Shown: positions 11,151 to 22,230 of the stretch, one piece after another
Numbering within the stretch: position 1 is the first letter of the stretch
Layout of the letters: each line of letters starts with the position of its first letter
Source of the DNA: Rana temporaria
Lineage: Eukaryota > Chordata > Amphibia > Anura > Ranidae
Direction of reading: 5' to 3'
Length of the DNA: 64,000 bases
NCBI RefSeq assembly: GCF_905171775.1
Contig: NC_053491.1
Coordinates: 334,447,952 to 334,511,951, forward strand
Program-made: the position numbers and the translations under genes
The notes under the pieces: generated by a model
Seen by the model: only the letters and a program-made list of their open reading frames with translations
Database searches by the model: none
Told to the model about the DNA's origin: nothing

Positions 11151-12565
11151 ACCCTTAACTTTTACTACTACAATAACACTTACTGCAACTGTCATGGTGA
11201 AGGGACCCTTCTGCTTGCAGGGACCCTGCAATGTGAAGCAAAACCCCTTTCCTCTCAAACTCCACCAACTTGTCACAGTTGGTGCAAACCATCACACTGC
11301 CACCATAAACTAAAGACAAATGCATATACACTTTATACATTGAACCCGGTGTTACTACATGGAGGAATTCAGAATCATTTGACTGAATACATTTTTTTGC
11401 TAAAAAGTCCCTTTAAATGGCTTTAACCTTAGCCTCAGACTCTAGTCCTTGTCCCTATTTAAAGACTTTTATTATAAGGCGTATATATTGTATACATAGG
11501 ATTGTCATATGCATATTGCATGGTTAATGCCTCCTTATCAGCTGTGTCAGAGAATACTGACATAGTGTGATATATGTAATGTAGATAATTGAAAGCAGCC
11601 AAGAAAAATGCCTACTCCCACATTATCTAAAACCATGGTTACCAATATACAAGACTAAACACTAAAACATGTACAGTATAGTCAAATGACATTTAGCTAC
11701 TAGATATTAATAAACAAAAGGAAGTCAGTTACTTGGTTCCTACAGTCACTGAGATCCAAGAGAACAGAAGAACCTGGAATTCCTTTGTGACTATTTTACT
11801 GGCAAAATTGAGCGATACAAAATGATGTGGCAACATGCATCCCTAGTCACCCTTCCAGCATAAATGAGCTGTGCTTGTCTCTCCAGCCACTAGGTGGAGA
11901 TGATATGATTTTCAGCACTATTAGAGAATACATTCTAATAGAGATGCAAGGGATGCTGTTGGCGGGGCAGTTTCCAAAATCAAGAACAGATTGCTACACA
12001 TTATAACGTTTATGCTTCAGACTAATTCTTACATGAACCATGACATTACTATCCAAATAAACCATGGGAGAAAAGTCTAATCCAAAAATCTTTTAAAAGA
12101 AATTTACTCTAAAAGAATTACTCGTTTTGGCATGTCCTTTTATTTTTAATTATTTGCATATGCAAACAGAATTAATATAAATTATATTAAATTCCATGTT
12201 TAAAAGTGACCAGCAGGTGGCAAGCTTTATCAGAAAAGCTGCTGATATACTACTCATATCTCCTCCCCCAGTCAAAGAGTCTCATACAATTGACTTAGAA
12301 TATTAGTACCGGTATATCATTTTTTGATTGTTTTCTGATGTATCTATTAAGGAACTCAGCAGATGAGAATTCTGTCCTTTAGTCCCCAGTAGGGATGAAT
12401 CTGCTTGGGTTCAACTCAGTCCCCAGTAGGGATGAATCTTCTTGGGTTCAACTCATGGGAGCTTAATTAAATCTGGCTTGAAATCCATTAAATCTGTCTG
12501 CCAAACCAGTTAAAGACTAAAGGGGAAAAATCTCAATACTAAATTCTGTCCCATTTCAAGACTAA
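11151..12565. other. No gene seen; one short tandem duplication
   Basis: Unassigned AT-rich sequence. The only structure I can point to is the 37-bp direct duplication at 12381-12454. Confidence 0.5.
12381..12454. repeat. 37-bp tandem duplication
   Basis: Two adjacent copies of a 37-base unit beginning AGTCCCCAGTAGGGATGAAT differ at a single position (GCTTGGG against TCTTGGG). This suggests a recent local duplication. Confidence 0.9.
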
Positions 12566-13074
12566 AGCCTCATACACACGCACGGTTTTGTCAGAAAGAA
12601 ACAGCAAGAAAACTGCTGGCAGAGCTTTCTTGCCGAGTAAACCGTGCATGTGTACGAGGCTTTGAGGTTTCTCATCAAGAAAACTGCCCAGAATCTAGAC
12701 TAGAAAAATAGAGAACCTGCTCTCTATTTTCCCGTTGTGATTCTCGGCAGTGTTTTCCTGCGGATAAACCCGAGCGTCTGTATACTTACCTGTCGCCGTG
12801 GAAACTCGCGCATGCTCGAAATGACTTTGACGCATGCACGGTAACGTCTAAGGCATAGGTAGGGTGAAGCAAGATGGCGGCGACAGCATCGAATGTGACG
12901 AGCGCATGCTCATCGTAGTCGATGACGTCACCACGTTCGTGCCATTCCAAAGAACGGTGGTTCTTTTGAATCGTACGTCTGTACACTCAGCCGGCAAGAG
13001 AATCTTGTCAGGAATCTCGTCAGGAAAAACAACGTTTTTTTCCTGACAAGAATCTGGGCTGTGTGTACAGGGCT
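12566..13074. mobile_element. C-cap MITE, GGCAAGAAAC inner type, copy 1
   Basis: A 509-bp fold-back element. The cap is AGCCTCATACACACGCACGG and the right end is a diverged complement. The second tier carries CAGCAAGAAAACTGC and its complement. The centre holds AAGATGGCGGC at 12871-12881 and TGACGTCA at 12923-12930. The element at 32876-33328 has the same inner type and centre. It is non-coding; the 106-codon frame on the minus strand spans the cap and flank. Confidence 0.78.
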
Positions 13075-16000
13075 TGATAGGAAAGCTTTTGTAAAAAAAA
13101 AAAAAGAAGACAATTAACAAACAAGATAGCACAATGCGTACTTTTAATGTCACTTGGAAAAAACACACAATACCTTAAATTACATGCTTAGGAGAAAACA
13201 TATTCTGGCACCACACATTTTGGGTGTGTAATTGATTTTTTTCATTTTTACATATAACTTAGCTTTAATACACCACAAGTACCCCAATCTGATTTATTTA
13301 CATTTTATAAAAAAAGGCTGTTTATGTAGTTTTAACTGCAACAGATGTTTTTTTATTAAATGCTAACAGGCGTAAATTGAACAGTGGAAGTAGAAGCCAC
13401 AACAGATTTTAATGCTATAGTAAAGTTTACTCTTAGAAATATAAAACTAAAGCCCTCAACGTTCTACAAATTGGAAGGTGGCATAACAGTTGATTAGTAT
13501 AGTTTGTGAGCTTATTTTGTTGCTGTACCACACTTCAATGTCTTAAAAGTTAAATGTCAAAACAGAGTGCACAAACACACTTCCAAATCACAACCCCACA
13601 TTCCCTAAACCTCATCCCATCCTCATATCTCACATATAATGTAAAAATATTTTGAATTTAGACTTCAGTTATGTTTGTGGTGAAAACAGACTAGCATCAG
13701 GACAGTCCACGAGCACTTGAATTGGCAGCAAATAGAAAAAGACAATACAATGGGAGTGCATTATCTGAGAGACAGCATCCAAATATATTGCTCAGTGGCT
13801 GCACAGTGTATAAGTAGCTTGGTTCAGTGCAAAATAATTAACAGGTTTTATCTTGAGTGTTTTATTTGTGTGATAATAGCCACAAATGTTTTATGAAGGT
13901 TGGGAAATATATAAGCAGCTTGGTTAGGCCACAATATAGGGGGGAGAGACAAGACAGGTTTGATCTTAAAAATAGAGATTCAAGTGCTAAAGTAATACTA
14001 ACGTACTAAAGTATATTGTACAGTGGCTGTACAGTGTGGTGTCAGATGGCAGTAGGCATCAGTTGCCATCTGGAGCTGCAAAAAAAGTTATACTAAAACA
14101 CAAAATGTTTAAGTATATAGGGATATGGCAGGATTACTGTGCACATGGGGTGAGGATGTGTGTTTTGGGTGCACAATGTTTTCCATTTTTGTTTTTTTTT
14201 AAAGCACATTTTTAGTATGGCAGCTGTGACCTCACCCATGTAAGACTATAATGTGGTTAGCAACTATGGGTAGTAACTAATAATACAGTATCATATGTGT
14301 ATTGATCTCATCCCTACTACTGCTTGTACTGTTGATGACTTGAATTGTAGTTCCAGTTAAAACCCAACAAGTTTTATGAGTGGAGCAGCTGGAAAGCCTA
14401 GTAAATTTTGAATCCTCCAATAGGACTGCTTCCACAGGTATGCACCAATTAACCTTGGGAAATGCCTAAAGCTATCCATAGGTATACACTGGTAGCCACC
14501 TAATTCAACTGATTTTGGTCAGAGTCAGAAAAAACTCATGTCAGCAAAAAAACAGCTGACCAACTGATCTTGGGGGAGGTAATGAAATGATATGATCAGA
14601 TAACTTGACTGACTGCATTTGTTCACTGCCTGCATAATGGATGGGATGATTATGAACATAAAGATGCTGAGACAGTATGTTGGTGATGTTTGGATCATGC
14701 ATCTGTACTCTAAAGTCTACGATCATTGGTCATCATAGAATTGTCCACAGGTCACTGATTCAGAAATGACTGAGGCTTAGTGGGCTTAATTCAACCATAT
14801 GGCTTATTTTTGTAGAAAGGTATAGAGTTTTACTTTTCAGGTATAAATGACATAATTGTATATAATAAATATGACTTAGAGTATCTGTGTGTCTGGCTAT
14901 AGAATTACTCAGGGCTGGGCTGACTCTTCCTTGTGTAACAGATGGGCTGGTACTGTCTGCTGGAGACATCATTTCTAGAGCACCCTATATTTGTGAGTTA
15001 TTATTATTTTTCTGCTATGTAATACCCCCAACTACAGCTTCAGCTCTGCCACCCTAGTCTGAGAACTTTTCTGTCATACAGGAAATAGTCTGAGCGTGTG
15101 AGCTGGTGGAGGGTGTAGTCTGGGAATGCTGGCTACCAATGCCCCAACCTGCATGAGTGAAACACCTTCATTGTACTCACTGCCAATCCCAAATGCTGAA
15201 GGAAACTGACCACAATTGGGGGTTTGTTTCCTGACTCTTCTTTTTACGACAAAAATTTTGTGGTATGATATAGACTGAAAAGATCTGTTTTGTAACATTC
15301 AACTTATTTTTACGAAAATGGTTTAGTAGGAACCCAAACACTACTGGCCAGCGTAATGTCAATCATTATAGTCTTTATTAAAAGACTCCCCCGTAGCCCA
15401 CCTAGTAAAGCACCTTCCTGCCCGCTCCTGTCCCTGTGCAGTCCTGCTCATTACTGCACATCCCATTGAAAGGACAATGTCAAATTTGTGAGATTCCCCT
15501 GACCATAGAGCTGAAGTTTGCATAGGGCACTCTATGATACAGCACTCAGCAGGCCTGGTGATTGGCTGCTCAGGCACTGTTTCATTAATTATTTGATTTA
15601 CCCATAAGTACTTTTTTTGAAGCAATGTTGTGGGAGAGCATGAAAAATAAGTATAATCTCATTACTGTGCCTCCCAACCAGCAAATCTGCTACTTTACAT
15701 TATACAAGCCTAATTTATTGGAACCCCAGACATATTTATTTTCCACGGTTGAACACTTATATGTGCGTATTTAAACATCTTTATTAGGTTAGAGTTTTGA
15801 TTGTAGTAATAAGCTCTTACATCAATGAACTAAGATTACACTTATCTGGGTCATTATATGTGTGAGAAAATCAATTACAATGAAATGAAACTATACATAG
15901 GTAAACAGAAATAGTTGTGGTCTAGGTAATATAAACCTCATTAATACTGATGTCATCTATTTACATAATGGTAATCTATCCCACAACTTGTACTGCGGGT

Positions 16001-16511
16001 AGGGCAGATCATTAAACAAAGGTGCCTATTAAAAGGTCCAGATTACAAAATCAAAAATGTATTCTTACAGGAATCAATTTCTAAAAATCCCACCAATTTC
16101 TAAAGCTAGTCAGGATAATTACTACACAGTTTAAATTAAGTAAAAAAAAAAAAAATGCAGCAAAATCTTTCATTTATTATCTTCACTTTTTCATGTTCGC
16201 TAATATTCTACCTCAGCTTTCTTCAAAACGGGTGTTTTTTTAAAAAATTTTGACTAGTTTTTGTTTTTGGGAATTTTTTTCCTGATCTGTATCACAAATG
16301 TTTTAGCTCACTTAACTTTGGAGTGTGTTTTAACAATGCAGGGCCAAGTATTGGGTTTGCCTTTTTCCCCACTTCCAAGGAGTATGTACTCACCTTTTCT
16401 TTCCTGTCAGCTGCTCTGTTCAGCTGCCGATCACAAAGAATAAACTTAGAACTTCCAGCTAAGGAGGAGCATGTGATCATTTGATGTGAAAGCAGGGGGA
16501 TTATCACAGGG
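13075..16511. other. No gene or assignable repeat seen
   Basis: About 3.4 kb of AT-rich sequence with no recognised element. There are A/T homopolymers near 13094 and 16143. A short phrase near 14905 (CAGGGCTGGGCTGACTC) resembles a hAT end but has no partner. No frame exceeds about 90 codons or carries a motif. Confidence 0.5.
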
Positions 16512-16998
16512 CTCAAGTCCTGCGGGAACACGTGGGAGCGGAGTTCCTGCACTTTTTTCACAGCAGGAACTCAGTTCCCTTTTGCAGGACTAGAGCAGCC
16601 GAGAGCAGCCGAGCCACCCGAGCCAATCCTTCACTAAGCGGCGATGCCCAGCTCGAGTCACTGTCAGGGGCAGGCGAACCTTAGTAATCCTTTGTTACTG
16701 GCCGCTTCCTGTATATGGATTCATCGGGTAGTGTGCGGGCATTCCGTCACTTCCTCGATGCCGCAATGTCTCCTGGGAGCTTTTGTCATTGTTCCCAGGA
16801 GACATTGCGGAGATCTGCCGTGTGTTATCGCGGGATTTAGAAAGAACTTGCTTCTTTCTAAATCCCGCAATAAATCACGGCAGACCTGCGGTTTAGTAAT
16901 TATGCATATGAGTGTATCATTCTATTTTTTTTTTTTTGTGGGGGAGTGGATCTTGGGTGGGAGTTCCCACACTTTTTTCCCCAGGACTTGACCCCTGG
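16512..16998. mobile_element. Fold-back repeat with two internal hairpins
   Basis: The left end reads TCAAGTCCTGCGGGAACACG and the right end reads CCCCAGGACTTGACCCC, an inverted relationship. A phrase GGAGTTCCTGCACTTTTTTC occurs near the left end and GGAGTTCCCACACTTTTTTC near the right. Two strong stem-loops sit side by side in the centre: 16761-16810 (arms CCGCAATGTCTCCTGGGA) and 16811-16886 (arms around AGATCTGCCGTG and GCGGGATTTAGAAAG). A related scrap, TGCAGGAACTCAACC, is at 33371. The family is unknown. Confidence 0.6.
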
Positions 16999-18481
16999 AT
17001 TATCACCACTATTGTTAAATGGGGAGATTCCATAACCTTGTGTAAGCTACAAATTTAGCAACTTGCACCTTACGCAGGGCAGCTTTTCTCACTCTCAGCA
17101 GCCCAAAAGAGTGGTGAACATGTACTGCTGGGATTTAACTGAACTAATTTCCTTACCCTGTAAGGTCCACTATACCTGTAACACATCATCTCCCATATAA
17201 AAAAGCTTAGCAAAATAAACCTGTCATTAGGAAGTTTACTTAATAGTGTGACATGACATGAGTGCATGTAGTAGTTCCTGTTGCTATTAGATAGTTGGCA
17301 GATTGCTTTGGGATTCCTGAAACCATACCATTGTCATCTAGAAAGTTAGCACTTGGCCTGCCTCCTGCTATTCATTGTTGGCTGTGAAACGTGATGGCTT
17401 TTCCATAGCAGAACACCTTGTTTTCAGGGCACCCAGTGCGCTCCCTTTAGGTTCCTTCATAAAAGTTTGTAAACATCCCCTTTTTGATGGGAATTGTTTA
17501 ATGCTCCTTGCTAGTTTTGGGCAACGCTACAACCTATGTCAGGTTTTTATTGCTTCCTGTATCCCTGTTGGGAAGATTCCTCCTCACTTCCTGTCCCACA
17601 TTTCCAGTGAGGGAAAAGCACCACAATGGGAATATAGAAAGCAATAAAACTGCTGGCGTTCTAGTTTATGTTTTTCTGTCTTTTGCGCTGTATGTCACAT
17701 AAGGTTTATGCTTAAGTAACATGAGAAGTGGATGCAATCATAACACAGCTATCACCATAAATTATGTTTACTTAAATGAGTACTGACGTCAGTAAAGGCA
17801 GTATTAAACTGTAAAAATCTTACATTATCCCTTTCCCAGCTGTAAGAAAGCAAGATACAGTATGAACAGGTCTATCAAACAGTCAAACATGTAACATCTC
17901 AAGAACTTGAAGAAAATGGCAGTCATCAATGTGATTAACAGGTACCCAGGTTGCAGTGTTTTTGCTCTGCGTCCATTTGCCTATTGGTGTAGAACAGTAA
18001 TATAACTGTAACTGTTCTCAATAAAACAGCAAGCTGGAACAAAGAATACTATAGAGGAGTACAGGGTTGGGTGAAGAGCAAACTGTGGCCCCTACTTCAA
18101 CAGCACCCTGGCCTGTAGCCACCACAAAAGCGTTTGTAGCCAGTTTGCCCAGCCTGGACCTGGAGTGCCCACAGTAGTAGTAGTAGTAGTAACCCGAATA
18201 GGGCGAGATAGAAAGAGGTGCAATGCTTGTCCCTGTATTTTATTTCCTATGAATTGCCATTGTTGCACATTTGTTGTTGATGTATTTGCCATAATGTATT
18301 GCCACTATTAGCAACCGTTGCCCAAATATTGGCCATGTAATGCCTTGATTGCCCATGAGTTGACCACGTATTGTGACAACTGACAGTGTATTGCTCACAT
18401 GTTCTCATGATTACAAGTGTGGTGTCCACATATTGCCACAATTGTGTGTAGCAGCATCTCTGTCTTTCCTTGTAGATTAAA
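16999..18481. other. No gene seen; short AGT microsatellite
   Basis: Unassigned sequence with a six-unit AGT run near 18175-18192. On either side of 18300 there is loosely repeated TTGCC/CATGT vocabulary that might be an old tandem array, but the units do not align well. Confidence 0.45.
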
Positions 18482-18913
18482 ACAGAAAGGTCCCCTACTT
18501 ACAAACATCAGACCTACAAATGACTGCTACTTACAAACTGAGGGAGACAACAGGAAGTGAAAGGAAATCTACCCCTAGGAAGTGAAATTCACCCCTGTGA
18601 GAATTGATATGGGAAAAAGGTGTCCCCACTTATGCTTTATCACCAGTCCATGTTTCCCTAACAACCCAAAATTTTCAAAATCCAATTGTCATTGGGACAG
18701 AAAGTGACGTGAAATCGTCTGAACGGGGGCACAGACAGTAAAACAAATGTTACATGGGTGATAACCCTTCCCTATGCTATCCAAAAAGCTTAAAAATAGA
18801 TTTTTTGACTGGAGCTACACTTAAAAAATGTACCTGTTCCGACTTACAAACAGATTCAACTTAAGAACAAATATACCGTCCCTATCTTGTTTATAACCCG
18901 GGGTCTGCTTGTA
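18482..18913. mobile_element. MITE with GGTCCCC/GGGTCTGC ends
   Basis: The left end (about 18482) reads CAGAAAGGTCCCCTACTTAC and the right end reads TAACCCGGGGTCTGCTTGTA, which are imperfect inverted repeats flanked by TA. Second-tier inverted phrases CTTACAAAC and GACTTACAAACAGA are present. It contains the interior segment shared with 11022-11117. It lies about 40 bp from the left edge of the L1 insertion. Confidence 0.65.
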
Positions 18914-18970
18914 TTTACTTTCTGGATTAGGTCATATTGGAGGGTCTGGTTTAATGTATAAATTAATTAA

Positions 18971-20263
18971 TTAGAAAGGATAATAAGGGGTTTTATATGG
19001 AGGGGGAAAAAGCCCCATATAGCAGCAGAGACCCTGATTAGACCTAAAGAGGAAGGAGGAATGCAGCTGCCGGACTTTAAAAGGTACTATGAGGCGTCGG
19101 TATTAAGGAGGATTACAGACTGGGCCCAGGCCGAGGGTGGAAGTAAAAAAAAGTGGGTGGAAGTCGAAGAGAGTTTAAATAAAAAAGAGCTTGGAGATAT
19201 AATATGGGTACCGCGGCAATTCAGAGGACTGCCTCAGGATATGCCTGTAATAACAAAAGAAACTCTTAGAATTTGGGATAAGGTCTGTAGGACAAAAAAA
19301 TGGCTGTATAATAGCCCGCTGTTGCCGCTTACGGGTACAGACTTCTTCCCACCGGGCAAGGGAGGGGGGATGTACTTGAAGTGGGCAACCTCGGACACTC
19401 TAAAACTGAAGGATGTATTGAAGGGTAATGTACTCTGCTCGTTGGCAGAACTCCAAGAGAGATATGGTCTGTCCCTAGGGGACAGGTGGAGGTACAGACA
19501 AGTCCAGCATTTTGTGGGTACTTTGCCAAAACCCCTGCGAGCTATGAATGAATTAAATCAATGGGAAAAATATACGACCCAAGGAGAATTGGGAAGACAG
19601 GGAATATCAGGTATCTACAAAATGCTGACAACCAAGATAGAACTAGGGAGACTGAAAATAATAGAGAACTGGGAAATAGAACTTAATCAAACGATATCCA
19701 ATGAAAAGAGGAGACAGGTATTAGACTATGTCCAGGCCACATCGATGGATGCAAAAGTAAAAGAAACCAACTATAAGTTACTTACTAAATGGTATTTTGT
19801 TCCAATGAAATTACACAGAATGAGTAGTGAGGCCTCTTCCCTATGCTGGAGGGAGTGTGGGATGGAGGGAACCCATGCCCACATATGGTGGCAGTGCCCC
19901 CTCATACAGGTATATTGGAGGGAGATATTGGCGTTGGTTAAAAAAATAAGTGGATATGAAATAAGGTATGATCCATGGGAATGTCTGTTTCATACTACGA
20001 GTCTGCCCAGGAAAAAGTATAGAGGTTCCTTGGTTCCATTCCTATTGAATGGAGCCAAGGCACTAATCCCCAGAAACTGGAGGAAAAAAGAAGCACCCTC
20101 GATTGGAGAGTGGTTTCAAGAAATTGAGAAAATGAAACTGATGGAGGAATTGTGGTCCTTCCATGTGGATTTAAGATCAAGACATGAAGTGATCTGGAGG
20201 AGATGGAGGGAGTATAGGGCTGGGAGAGGGGATGATGGGGAGGGAGGGAGTGGTGGGGAGTAG
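18971..20263 (+). pseudogene. L1 ORF2 C-terminal fragment
   Basis: This is an open frame of 430 codons encoding the C-terminal third of an L1-type ORF2 protein, the reverse transcriptase/endonuclease that copies the element into chromosomal DNA. The reverse transcriptase and endonuclease domains are absent because the insertion is 5' truncated at 18966. The frame opens directly at the truncation and the first methionine (19061) is internal, so there is no true start. The start of the fragment reads like the conserved L1 segment 'FIWRGKKP...EEGG..LPDFKRYYEA'. A Cys-Cys-His-Cys motif, C-x3-C-x7-H-x4-C, lies at about 19844-19900, matching the C-terminal cysteine-rich region of L1 ORF2. The frame is intact to its stop, which argues for a fairly young copy. 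It has no promoter and is not expected to be active. Confidence 0.9.
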
Positions 20264-21160
20264 ATCAGGGGGGAGGGAGAGGGGTAGATACTGTCCTCCT
20301 TCTCGCCCCCCCCCTCCCTTTTCCTTCTTCTTTTTTTTTTTTTTTTCTCTCTCTCTCTCCTCTTCCTCTTTTTCTTTTTTTTTTTTTCTCTCTCTTTCTC
20401 CTTCTTTTTTTTTTCCCACCTCCCTTCCTTCTCTCCTACACGAGAATATACACAACAAGGGGGCTATGCCCCATATAATATTTTTTCTTATCTACCTCTC
20501 ACAATATAGGGGAATTTTTCTTCCTTTTTTTTCTATTACCCCTATATGTGTGTTTGCACTCTAATAATATTGATGATATACACAATAATGATTATTATAT
20601 CATATAAGGGATTGGTCCCTTCCCCCACCTCACCCCTAATACACAATAGGTGGAAATTCTTCCCCCTAGGAATAATTTTTTTATTTTTTTTTTTTTATTT
20701 TTTTTTTCCCTCACACCTTTCACAATGTAGGGAAACTCGGCTTCCCTTAAAAGAAAGGGGGGAGGAAGATGATTAAACTCCTTCTCTCCCTTCTTTTTTT
20801 TTTTTTTTTTTTTTCCTTTTGTTTTGCCTCTTTTTATTTATTTATCTATTTATTTATCTATTTATTTTTTCCCCCCTTCTAGTAGAGTATACACAATTAA
20901 GGGGAATTATCCCCCCATATGTTAATTAGATAAATTATGTTCTTTTTTGTCCAGCACTAATAGGGGAATTGCCTTTTTTTTTCTATTCCCCTTCTTATTA
21001 GATATATTTTCTCCTTTAATTTGTCTTTACATATTTTTTTTTTTTTTTCTCTCACATTTAATGTATTCACACAAGGGGAAATATCCCCCCTAATATATTC
21101 TTGTCTAAACACTTACCTTTCATGATCTAGGGGAGGGGGGTATGGAAGGAGAAGGAACTG
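20264..21160 (+). repeat. Polypyrimidine-rich L1 3' tail
   Basis: This is downstream of the L1 stop. It consists of repeated modules: a T/C tract, then a phrase like ACACAA.GGGG.ATATCCCCC or ACAATATAGGGGAAT, then another tract. The module is seen near 20450, 20510, 20590, 20645, 20890 and 21070. This looks like a degenerate tandem organisation inside the 3' untranslated region. Confidence 0.6.
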
Positions 21161-21166
21161 GAATGT

Positions 21167-21248
21167 ATGTTAGTTTGGGTATGTATGTGAATGGTATGTG
21201 TGTAAGTATATGTGTATGTGTATGTATACGTATATGTGTATGTATGTG

Positions 21249-21299
<51 letters not shown>

Positions 21300-21330
21300 A
21301 TGGGTGGGTGCATATATGAGGATATATGTA
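21167..21330. repeat. TATG/TA microsatellite in the L1 tail
   Basis: A run of GTATGT variants passes into about 20 TA units and back to TGTG units. It creates tyrosine/isoleucine-rich frames on both strands that are not genes. Confidence 0.93.
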
Positions 21331-21836
21331 TATTTCCTTTCTTTTTTTTTTTTTTTTTTTTCTTCTTTCTCTTCTTTCTCTCATCCATCTTTGTTTTTGT
21401 TTTTATTATTTTATCTCTCTAATGCCTCGTTACCCCACGCCCCCATCTCCCCCACCTATCCCGCCCCCCCTCCATTAGGGGCTTTGGAGCCTTCTCACCC
21501 GGTGCTCCTCATAAAGAATGCAATGGGAAAAATTAGATCTAGAGGCAAAGTGGTAAGGAATATTCTAGAAGAAATACCGTCTGAAGATGTCTCCCCTTTT
21601 ATCTCTTTTATTCATATTAGTGTAAGGGGTACCAATTCGAGACCATGTATGTTGTTAGTCTATATGTTGATTTTATGTTGTATTTACTGTAATGTCTAGA
21701 AAAAATATAATAAAAGAATTTAAAAAAAAAAAAATAATGTATAAATTACACTCATATTCATACCCATTGTTTTTAAACCCTTATTCATGCCACTTCAAGG
21801 ACTCCTTATTGCCTTTTCCACCTATAGTTCTCTTAA

Positions 21837-22230
21837 GCCTCGTACACAGGATCAGTCCATCCGATGAGAACGGTCTTAAGGACCGTTGTCATCGGTTAAC
21901 CGATGAAGCTGACTGATGGTCCGTCGCGCCTACACACCATCAGTTAAAAAACAGATAGTGTCAAAACGCAGTGACGTAAAACACAACGACGTGCTGAAAA
22001 AAACGAAGTTCAATGCTTCCAAGCATGCGTCAACTTGATTCTGAGCATGAGTGGATTTTTAACCGATGGTTGTGCCTACTAACGATCGGTTTTGGTTAAA
22101 TTTAAAGCAAGTTGGCTTTTTTTAACCGATGGTTAAATAACCTATGGGGCCCAGACACGATCGGTTTTGACCGATGAAAACGGTCCATCAGACCGTTGTC
22201 CTCTGGTTAACCTATCGTGTGTAAGAGGCC
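21837..22230. mobile_element. C-cap MITE, GGTTAACC inner type, copy 1
   Basis: A 394-bp fold-back element, cap GCCTCGTACACAGGATCAG and complement at the right. The inner inverted phrases are ATCGGTTAACCGATG and GATCGGTTTTGACCGATG. The centre contains GAAGTTCAATGCTTCC and TTGATTCTGAGCATG. It is very similar along its length to the copy at 36176-36590. Flanks include TTAA on both sides. Confidence 0.85.

Larger units (their letters stand above)
18952..21748 (+). mobile_element. 5'-truncated L1 insertion with 14-bp target duplication
   Basis: TAATGTATAAATTA is present at 18952-18965 and again at 21735-21748. Between them lies the 3' part of an L1-type LINE (18966-21734). The coding frame begins at the truncation point and stops at 20261-20263. 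A tail of about 1.4 kb follows, made of polypyrimidine runs, TA/TG microsatellite and T-rich stretches. It ends in AATAAAAGAATTT and an A run at 21722-21734. A 5' truncation, an A-rich 3' end and a matching target duplication together are the signature of target-primed reverse transcription. Confidence 0.93.

Noticed and set aside
20177..20564. Lysine/arginine-rich and phenylalanine/serine-rich proteins on opposite strands
   Set aside because: These are translations of the polypyrimidine tail of the L1 element.
21127..21699. Long frame with tyrosine/isoleucine and cysteine/valine runs
   Set aside because: It is produced by the TA/TG microsatellite in the L1 tail.
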